DNA from: JAZGGS01 sp963764825 | GTDB lineage: Bacteria; Bacteroidota; Ignavibacteria; Ignavibacteriales; Ignavibacteriaceae | Length of the DNA stretch: 64,000 nucleotides | Direction of reading: 5' to 3' | Assembly (NCBI GenBank): GCA_963764825.1 | Contig: CAVXUA010000004.1 | Coordinates: forward strand, 62,001 to 126,000 | Shown: positions 56,533 to 64,000 of the stretch, piece by piece | Layout of the letters: every line of letters starts with the position of its first letter | How positions within the stretch are numbered: position 1 is the stretch's first letter | The notes under the pieces: model-generated | What the model was told of the DNA's origin: nothing | The model's input: only the letters and a program-made list of their open reading frames with translations | Databases searched by the model: none | Program-made: the position numbers and the translations under genes

Positions 56533-56964
56533 TATTTTTCCTGATTTTATTATAATTGCATAATAAACTTAATTGATTCTGTTAAAAGTTTCTTGAATTA
56601 AGATGAAATGATATAATATTTTGTAAAAATTACTGTGTTTGAAAGAAGAGATAAAAAAACACCAGAAATTTGCGAACTAAATTTTGGGGGTGAAAAACTG
56701 ACCTATTGAATGTAAGTTTCTATTTAAGACAAGAAATAGATTTTTTAAAGCTCCGCTGCAATTAAAAAATCTTGTATTTGCCACCCGTGATACTCGATTT
56801 TGTGCAGTCGGGGCTTTTTTAATTTAACTTAAACCGAAACAGCAAAACAAAATTAGGAAAATTCCTACCAGAATCTTCTGCTATTATCAAAAGTCTTATT
56901 CAATTTGAAATCCCTCTCTTTTTAGCTAAATTTGTCCTTAATTTTTTTGAAAAACAGCTAAAAA
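56533..56964. other. Intergenic region upstream of leuS with structured element
   Basis: 432 bases between the divergent ligase and leuS genes with no credible ORF. The middle (about 56686-56820) contains a candidate structured RNA ending in an intrinsic-terminator-like hairpin; the last 145 bases are AT-rich and presumably carry the leuS promoter or leader. Confidence 0.5.
56686..56820 (+). ncRNA. Candidate structured RNA or leuS leader element
   Basis: Visible pairings: GGGTG (56688-56692) with CACCC (56782-56786); CTATTT (56720-56725) with AAATAG (56734-56739); and AGCTCCGCTGCA (56749-56760) with TGCAGTCGGGGCT (56803-56815), extended inside by AAAAATC/GATTTT. The last helix is followed by TTTTTT. 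The first and third helices cross, so they would be alternatives or a pseudoknot, as in an attenuator. Identity unknown. Confidence 0.4.
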
Positions 56965-59415
56965 ATGAGATATCCACACGCAGAAATAGAGACCAAATGG
57001 CAAAAGTTTTGGGAAGAAAAAGGTATTCACAAAACTAATTTTGAGGATGTAGATAAGAAACTCTATGCACTTGTGATGTTCATTTATCCCTCCGGCGCAA
57101 AACTTCATTGCGGGCATTGGTACAATTATGGTCCTTACGATTCGTGGGTTCGCTATAAAAAATTAAAGGGCTTTAATGTTTTTGAGCCAATGGGATTTGA
57201 TGCTTTTGGTCTTCCAGCAGAAAACTACGCAATTAAAACCGGCATTCATCCGCAGGATAGTACTTTAAAAAACATAGAAGATATCCGCATCCAGCTTAAA
57301 AGAATGGGGTGTATGTATGATTGGAATTCAGAACTGCTAACCTGTGATCCCAAATATTATAAGTGGAACCAGTGGCTCTTCTTACAACTTTACAAAAAAG
57401 GATTGGCTTACAAGAAAAAAGCTCCTGTCAACTGGTGTCCTAAAGATCATACCGTGCTTGCAAATGAACAGGTTCACGATGGAAAATGTGAAAGATGCGG
57501 GACTGATGTAATTCAGAAAAATCTTTCTCAATGGTTTTTTAAGGTTACAGATTATGCAGAAGAACTTTTACAGGGTTTGGATACTATTAGCTGGCCTGAA
57601 AAAACTAAACTTATGCAGCGTAACTGGATTGGTAAAAGTGTTGGCGCTGATGTTACTTTTAGAATAGATGGAAGTGATGATAGAATAAAAGTTTTTACAA
57701 CACGACCTGATACATTATTCGGTGCAACTTATATGGTTTTAGCGCCTGAGCATCCACTCGTTGAAAAGCTTACAACGGAAGATCAAAAACAGCAGGTTGA
57801 GAATTATAAAGATTCAGTAAAATCTCTAACTGAAATTGAGCGAACATCAATTGTAAAAGAAAAAACTGGTGTGTTTATTGGTGCTTATGCTATAAATCCA
57901 GCACATAATAAAGAAATTCCAATCTGGATTGCAGATTATGTTCTGCAATCTTACGGAACAGGAGCAATAATGGCTGTACCCGGGCAGGATGAAAGAGATT
58001 GGGAATTTGCAGAAAAATTTGACCTTCCAATTACCAGAACTGTGCAGCCACCGAATGATTTTGAAGGGAAAGCATATCTTGGTGATGGAGCTGCAATCAA
58101 CAGTGATTTTTTAAACGGACTGAATGTAAAAGATGCAAAAGCCAAAATGATTAAATGGCTGGAAGAAAAGGACATTGGCAAAGGAACTGTAAATTACAGA
58201 TTGAGAGATTGGCTCATTTCCCGCCAGAGATATTGGGGAACTCCTATTCCAATTATTCATTGCGAAAAATGTGGTGAAGTTCCGGTTGATGAAAATGATC
58301 TTCCTGTAAGACTTCCTTATGATGTTGACTTTAATCCGGGAGGTGAATCACCCTTATCATCGCACAGCGATTTTATAAATGTAAAATGCCCAAAATGCGG
58401 AAGCCATGCAAAGCGTGATGCTGATACAATGGATACATTTGTTGATTCATCCTGGTATTATCTTCGTTTCCTTAATCCAGATATTACCGATACCATTTTT
58501 GATAAAGATAAAGCTGGGAAATGGATTCCGGTTGATATGTATGTTGGCGGAGCAGAGCATGCTACAATGCACTTACTCTATGCAAGGTTCATTCATAAGT
58601 TCATAAGAGATCTCGGTTTGATAAATAGCGATGAACCATTTACTAAATTGCTTCACCAGGGAACGATTACAAACCAGGGAGTGAAGATGTCAAAGTCGAA
58701 GGATAACGTTGTTAATCCTGATGATTTTACATCAAAAGTTGGTGCAGATATTTTTCGCTTATACCTTATGTTTATGGGTCCTTTTGAAATGGGTGGCGAT
58801 TGGAACGATAAAGGGATTTCTGGTACGGAAAGATTTGTAAAACGTGTTTACGATATTTTCGAACAGCATAAAAATATTTTAAATGAAGTGAAGCCGACAA
58901 ATGAATATGATTTGAATTCTCTTACTGAGCATGAAAAAATTGTTTACAGGAAGACAAACCAGGCGCTCCATAAAGTGAATGAAGAGCTGGAACATTTTCG
59001 TTTTAATACTGCTATAGCTGCTTTGATGGAATTGTTAAACAATCTTAAAGATCTAGCCGATTGTTCAAAAGAAATTCAGGCATACGTTCTAAACCGTTTT
59101 GCAGTAATGCTTGGTCCTTTAGCTCCGCACCTTGGTGAAGAATGTTACAACATTTTGGGGAATGATAATTCGTTGTTTGAAAATCCTATATGGTTTGAAG
59201 CGGATGAAAAAGCTTTGGTTGAAGATTCAATTAATATTGCTGTGCAGGTAAATGGTAAATTGCGCACCACTTTAGAAATGCCGATTGATAGCGAAGAGGA
59301 TACTGTAAAAAAAGTAGCATTCAATGATGAGAAAGTTACAAAACATACTTCCGGGAAAAACATAGTAAAAGAGATTTATGTTAAAAATAAAATTTATAAC
59401 ATAGTTGCTAAATAA
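56965..59415 (+). CDS. leuS: Leucyl-tRNA synthetase
   Basis: 816 residues. HIGH-like element LHCGHWYNYGPYD, class I fold (MGFDAFGLPAENYAIKTG), editing domain with VFTTRPDTLFGATYMV and YGTGAIMAVPGQDERDWEFA, KMSKS loop NQGVKMSKSKDNVV, and the tryptophan-rich YVGGAEHATMHLLYARF. Length is normal for bacterial LeuRS and no frameshifts are needed. Charges tRNA-Leu. Followed after 11 bases by serS. Confidence 0.97.
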   Translation: MRYPHAEIETKWQKFWEEKGIHKTNFEDVDKKLYALVMFIYPSGAKLHCGHWYNYGPYDSWVRYKKLKGFNVFEPMGFDAFGLPAENYAIKTGIHPQDSTLKNIEDIRIQLKRMGCMYDWNSELLTCDPKYYKWNQWLFLQLYKKGLAYKKKAPVNWCPKDHTVLANEQVHDGKCERCGTDVIQKNLSQWFFKVTDYAEELLQGLDTISWPEKTKLMQRNWIGKSVGADVTFRIDGSDDRIKVFTTRPDTLFGATYMVLAPEHPLVEKLTTEDQKQQVENYKDSVKSLTEIERTSIVKEKTGVFIGAYAINPAHNKEIPIWIADYVLQSYGTGAIMAVPGQDERDWEFAEKFDLPITRTVQPPNDFEGKAYLGDGAAINSDFLNGLNVKDAKAKMIKWLEEKDIGKGTVNYRLRDWLISRQRYWGTPIPIIHCEKCGEVPVDENDLPVRLPYDVDFNPGGESPLSSHSDFINVKCPKCGSHAKRDADTMDTFVDSSWYYLRFLNPDITDTIFDKDKAGKWIPVDMYVGGAEHATMHLLYARFIHKFIRDLGLINSDEPFTKLLHQGTITNQGVKMSKSKDNVVNPDDFTSKVGADIFRLYLMFMGPFEMGGDWNDKGISGTERFVKRVYDIFEQHKNILNEVKPTNEYDLNSLTEHEKIVYRKTNQALHKVNEELEHFRFNTAIAALMELLNNLKDLADCSKEIQAYVLNRFAVMLGPLAPHLGEECYNILGNDNSLFENPIWFEADEKALVEDSINIAVQVNGKLRTTLEMPIDSEEDTVKKVAFNDEKVTKHTSGKNIVKEIYVKNKIYNIVAK

Positions 59416-59426
59416 GAATATATAAT

Positions 59427-60706
59427 ATGCTTGATATAAAATTTATTCGTGAAAATCCTGATAAAGTAAAAGCAGGAATTGCTAATAAAAATGAAAAAGG
59501 TAATGTTGAAGAGCTGCTGGCTTTAGATGAAGAAAGAAGAGAAATCATTGTCCAGGTTGAAGAATTAAAAGCGACGAGAAACAAAGTGTCATCACAAATT
59601 CCTAAGATGAAAAAAGCTGGTGAAGATACTACAGAAGTTCTTGCAGAGATGAAAAAAGTTTCCGATAAAATTGCTGAGATGGATAATAAATTAAAAAATG
59701 TTGATGAAAAACTACACAGTTTATTAATGTTTATCCCTAATCTTCCACACGAATCAGTTCCCATTGGTAAAAATGAAACTGATAATAAAATTGTTCGCGA
59801 GTGGCTTCCTGAAGGATTTTCACTTAAGAGTGATAAGAAATTTTTAGACCACGTTGAATTAGGTAAAAAATTAAACATACTTGATTTTGAAAGAGGTGCA
59901 AAAATTTCCGGCTCAGGTTTTCCTGTCTATATTGGGAAAGGCGCAACACTTGAAAGAGCACTATTAAACTTTATGCTTGACTTCCATTTAGAAAACCACA
60001 ATTACACAGAAGTATTTCCGCCCTTCTTAGTTAACAAAGCATCTATGGAAGGAACCGGGCAGCTTCCAAAGATGGAAGATGATATGTACAGCATCGATAA
60101 AGACGGACTTTACCCTATTCCTACCTCTGAAGTTCCAATTACAAATCTTCACCGAAATGAAATTTTAACTGATGCTGAACTTCCTAAAAACTATGTTGCC
60201 TATTCTGCATGTTTCAGAAGAGAAGCAGGTTCGTATGGTAAAGAATCAAAAGGATTTTTAAGAGTTCACCAGTTTAACAAAGTTGAGATGGTAAAAATTG
60301 TAAAACCGGAATCATCTTATAACGAGTTAGAAAAAATTGTTAGCGATGCTGAAGATATTCTTCAAGCACTTAAAATTCCCTACCGAATTAATCTTCTATG
60401 TACAGGCGACCTTAGTTTTTCCGCATGCAAAATGTTATGATATTGAAACCTGGTCCCCCGCTGAAAATAAATGGCTGGAAGCATCATCCTGTAGCAACTA
60501 TGAAGATTTCCAGGCAAGAAGAGCAAAAATCCGTTTTAAAAGAGAAGGCGAAAAGAAAGCCGAATTTGTTCATACTTTAAACGGTTCCGGTTTAGCAACC
60601 AGCAGGTTGATGGTTTCCTTATTGGAAAATTATCAAACAGAAAACGGAACTATAAAAGTTCCGGAAGTGTTGAATAAAATATACGGGTTTCGATTTAATC
60701 AACTAA
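59427..60706 (+). CDS. serS: Seryl-tRNA synthetase, two apparent one-base errors
   Basis: About 426 residues. N-terminal coiled coil (LLALDEERREIIVQVEELKA), then class II motifs: VFPPFLVNKASMEGTGQLPK, YPIPTSEVPITNLH, ACFRREAGSYGKESKGFLR. Near 60418 one T too many in TTTTT breaks the frame; without it the text reads LSFPHAKCYDIETWSP, then WLEASSCSNYEDFQARR and FVHTLNGSGLATSR. Near 60680 an extra A hides the normal end NKYTGFDLIN and its TAA at 60704-60706. Both errors fall in homopolymers of an essential gene. Confidence 0.95.
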
Positions 60707-60808
60707 GTTACCCCCTTTATCATTTTTTAATGATCTTTATCACAATCATCTGCATCAGATTTTTCAATCAAAAAAGATTATGATTAACTTACAGTTAATA
60801 ACATTTAT

Positions 60809-62559
60809 ATGCGAAATCTTTACAAATTAAGAAAATATTTTACCCGCTATAAAAAGAAACTCCTGTTTGGATTTCTGTTTATTATTCTTTCCAACATCGG
60901 AACAGTTTATGTGCCGATTCTATTAAAAGATTCAATTGATGCATTAAACAATAATATTTCCAATGAATTGCTCCTTCAATATGCGCTGATGATAGTAGGT
61001 GCTTCTTTGTTTGCAGGTTTTTTCAGATTTATGATTAGGCAAACGATAATCGTAGTTTCAAGAGAAATTGAGTATGACTTAAGAAGAGATTTCTGGGAAC
61101 ATATTCAACGTCTTTCTCTGCGTTACTTCCAAAACACTTCAACCGGTAATATTATGGCGCATGCCACTAATGATATAAACGCTGTGCGAATGTTTCTTGG
61201 TCCTTCCGTAATGTACTCAATCGATACTACGGTACGACTTGCCTTAGTTCTTTCAATAATGTTCTCACTAAACGTCAGCTTATCGTTGTATGTACTACTT
61301 CCACTCCCTCTTCTTTCAATTCTTGTTTATAAAGTAGGTAAAGTAATTCATGATAAATTTACCGTCATCCAGGAAAAATATTCAGATTTAACTACAATGG
61401 TTCAGGAAAGTTTTTCGGGAATACGTGTAATAAAATCTTATGTGCGCGAGCAGAATGAAATGGAGAGATATGCAGAGCACAGCCAGGATTATTTGAAGAA
61501 AAAAATGAATCTTGTGCGGACGCAAGCACTCATAATGCCGCTATTAATTTTAATTACAGGTATATCAATAATTATTGTTATCTGGGTTGGTGGTGTAAAA
61601 ATCATTAATAACGAACTGACGTTGGGGGAAATTACAGCGTTTATAGTTTACCTTGGGATTTTAATCTGGCCTATGATTGCTTTTGGATGGGTGCTTAACA
61701 TCATCCAGCAAGCAGAAGCAAGCATGAAACGGCTTAACAAAATTTTGAACGAACCATACGAAATAGATGACTCAGATTTAACAGATCATTCAATTAAAGA
61801 TTTGGAGGGAGAAGTTGAGTTCAGGAATGTTTCATTCAGGTATGCCGAAAATCTTCCAAATATTTTAGATAGAATAAATCTTTCTATACCGCGTGGGTCA
61901 ACTCTTGCGATAATGGGTTATACCGGCAGCGGGAAAACATCATTGATTAAATCTTGTTCCGCGGCTTTACGATTGCACAGAAGGTGAGATATTGTTAGAT
62001 GGGAAAAACATTATGTCTATCCCGTTAAATGTAATAAGAACAAATATTGGTTTGGTCCAGCAGGAATCTTTCCTCTTTTCTGATAAGGTGATAAATAACA
62101 TGAGTTATGGTTTAAAAGATATTGATGAGGAGTGGCTTCACAAAGTATCAAAAATAGCACAATTTGATGATGATGTTAAGGAATTTCCCGAACAGTACGA
62201 AACGATTGTTGGCGAAAGAGGAATAACATTTTCTGGTGGGCAAAAGCAGCGTGCTTCCCTTGCAAGAGCCCTGGCGATTAATCCTAAAATATTAATTCTT
62301 GATGATTCATTCTCAGCAGTTGATACCCACACTGAGGAAGAAATATCTAACAAACCTTAAAGAGTTTATGCATGGAAGAACCAGTATTATAATTAGCCAT
62401 AGAATTTCCACTGTTAAAGATGCTGATAAAATAATAGTTATCGATAAAGGTAAAATTGCAGAGGAAGGTGAGCACGAAGAACTTATCGCTCTCGGCGGAA
62501 TTTATGCAGACCTGCACTATAAGCAGTTACTGGAAAGAGAACTGGAAGAACTGAATTAA
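60809..62559 (+). CDS. ABC exporter half-transporter (ABCB/MsbA type), frameshifted
   Basis: Six TM helices in the first 290 residues (LFGFLFIILSNIGTVYVP, ALMIVGASLFAGFFRFMI and others) with TNDINAVRMFLGPS and QESFSGIRVIKSYVREQNEM. The ATPase follows: Walker A MGYTGSGKTSLI, then a shift near 61965, LLDGKNIMSIPLNVIR, Q-loop GLVQQESFLFSD, signature TFSGGQKQRASLARALA, Walker B ILILDDSFSAVD, a shift near 62345, and H-loop IIISHRISTVKDADKI. About 583 residues. It probably forms a heterodimer with the next gene, whose ATG overlaps its stop (ATTAATGAG). Substrate (drug, lipid or peptide) unknown. Confidence 0.9.
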
Positions 62560-64000
62560 TGAGCGACTACAAAAGCGAAGAAGAAAAACTCGGTAAAGCA
62601 TACGATTCAAAATTAATGAAGCGTCTGCTTGGTTATATCAAACCATACAAGAATTATGTGATCTTTGCAATAATACTTAACATTGTTGTTGCAGCACTTG
62701 GACCTGTACGTCCGTTGTTAACCAAAATTGCAATTGATGATTACATTGCCAAATTCAGACTACAATGGATTAATGTTAATAGCTCTGGTCCTTTTTGGCT
62801 CGTTAATGCTGCAGGCTCTTGTTCAATATTTTTTAACTTATTATACACAGTACCTTGGTCAAAAGGTTTTGTTGGATCTTCGCACTCAGATCTTTAATCA
62901 TATACAAAAACTTGCATTAAAATTTTTCGATAAAACTCCAATTGGCAGACTTGTTACCCGCGCTACCAACGATGTTGAAGCTTTAGGTGAGCTTTTTTCA
63001 TCTGGTATTGTTATGGTATTCAGTGATGTTTTTATCATAATCTGGATACTTGTATTTATGTTTTTTATGGATGTTAGTCTTTCGCTGGTTACACTTTCTG
63101 TTTTGCCGGTACTTATATACGGCACATTCCTTTTTAGAAGAAAAGCAAGGGAAAGTTACAGGGATGTACGGCTACATTTAGCACGGCTTAATTCCTATAT
63201 GCAGGAACATGTTACCGGCATGAGTGTAGTCCAGATCTTCAATAAAGAAAAAGATGAACTGAAAAAGTTTTCAAGCATTAATAAAGATTACAGAACGGCA
63301 AATATCAAATCGGTTTTTTACTATGCAATATTTTTCCCCGGCGTTGAACTTCTTAGTTCAGTTGCTGTTGGATTAATAATTTGGTACGGAGGAGGAGAAG
63401 TTGTACAGGGGGTTCTTACAATTGGTGTGTTGTTTGCTTTTATTCAATTTACAGAAATGTTCTTTAGACCTATAAGAGATCTTTCTGAAAAATATAATAT
63501 TATGCAGACTGCAATGGCATCATCCGAAAGAATCTTTAAACTTTTAGATGATAATACCCTTGTAAAGAATCCGGAAAAGCCAATAGAAATTTCTAATATT
63601 AAAGGAAACATAGAATTTAAAAATGTTTGGTTTGCGTATAATGATGAAGATTATGTACTTAAAGATATTTCGTTCTCAATAAATCCCGGCGAAACTGTTG
63701 CGATTGTGGGACACACAGGCGCAGGTAAAACGAGTATAATAAATATCCTAACACGTTTTTATGATATTAATAAAGGAAGTATTCTGCTGGATGGTATAAA
63801 TATTGAGAAGCTTGACAAGCGTGAATTAAGAAAGTATGTTTCTATGGTTCTGCAGGATGTGTTTTTGTTCTCCGGAAATATTGAATCAAATATCAATCTG
63901 AATAACCATGGCATAGGTAAAGGCACGATTCTTGACGCAACAGCAGCGGTTGGCGCAGATAAATTTATTGATACACTGCCAGACAAATATGATGAAGAAG
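62559..64000 (+). CDS. Second ABC exporter half-transporter, frameshifted, cut by window edge
   Basis: Starts GDYKSEE-like (MSDYKSEEEKLGKAYD), then TM domain; the frame breaks near 62760-62890 and resumes as LRTQIFNHIQKLALKFFDKT, PIGRLVTRATNDVEALGELF, VTGMSVVQIFNKEKDEL. ATPase: NIEFKNVWFAYNDEDYVLKD, Walker A VGHTGAGKTSIINILTRFY, Q-loop VLQDVFLFSGNIESNI. The signature, Walker B and H-loop lie beyond 64000. Two consecutive half-transporters with overlapping ends are the usual layout of heterodimeric ABC exporters. Confidence 0.9.

Overview
The window looks like an AT-rich chromosome fragment from an Ignavibacteria-like member of the Bacteroidota/Chlorobiota (FCB) group. The evidence is the lineage-typical content: type IX secretion (T9SS) C-terminal sorting domains with a YPNPFNP motif, a PorQ-like protein, DUF3078, DUF4249 and DUF4905 proteins, an S46 dipeptidyl-peptidase, a single-chain glycyl-tRNA synthetase and a fused ADP-forming acyl-CoA ligase. 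No phage, transposon, CRISPR array or genomic island is visible. Many genes are split by single-base frameshifts, several of them in homopolymers and some in essential genes such as serS. I read most of these as sequencing or assembly indels and give whole-gene coordinates.

Layout. 1-3.1 kb: an OsmC fragment, dodecin, an aromatic amino-acid decarboxylase, and a SCO1/PCu(A)C copper-chaperone pair. 3.2-10.4 kb: one minus-strand operon encoding a Tat-exported 4Fe-4S protein, an NrfD/HybB-type quinone membrane subunit, a 13-heme cytochrome c, a heme-c sensor histidine kinase with a zinc ribbon inside its ATPase domain, and two response regulators each fused to a degenerate glycine-cleavage H-protein-like domain. 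10.7-16.4 kb: two large T9SS-exported proteins (BNR/Ycf48-like and arylsulfotransferase-like) whose 3' ends are near-identical DNA copies. 16.4-21.7 kb: HtpX/LemA, a zinc-ribbon protein, an outer-membrane protein, a DUF3298-type lipoprotein, a histone-deacetylase-like hydrolase and tRNA-Asn. 22.5-26.7 kb: a TonB-dependent receptor, a DUF4249 lipoprotein and a lipoprotein with two cysteine-less rhodanese domains. 26.7-39 kb: an S46 peptidase, then a ten-gene minus-strand run bamD-thioesterase-FG-GAP protein-metalloprotease-ccmABCDEF. 39-49 kb: a hypothetical protein, PorQ, a TPR protein, GlyRS, a DUF2520 protein, the AmmeMemoRadiSam A and B proteins, a DUF4905 protein, tryptophanase and a Yip1-family protein. 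49-64 kb: PriA, a lipoprotein, a K+ channel/RCK protein, LD-carboxypeptidase, ADP-forming acyl-CoA ligase, LeuRS, SerRS and two ABC exporter half-transporters, the second cut by the window edge.

How the genes may work together. The ccm operon supplies cytochrome c maturation, which both the 13-heme cytochrome and the heme-binding sensor kinase need. The SCO/PCu(A)C pair points to assembly of a copper-containing oxidase. Peptidases, tryptophanase, the amino-acid decarboxylase and the ADP-forming acyl-CoA ligase fit a peptide- and amino-acid-using heterotroph. The most novel-looking unit is the 3.2-10.4 kb redox complex with its own dedicated heme sensor and REC-H-protein-like regulators.
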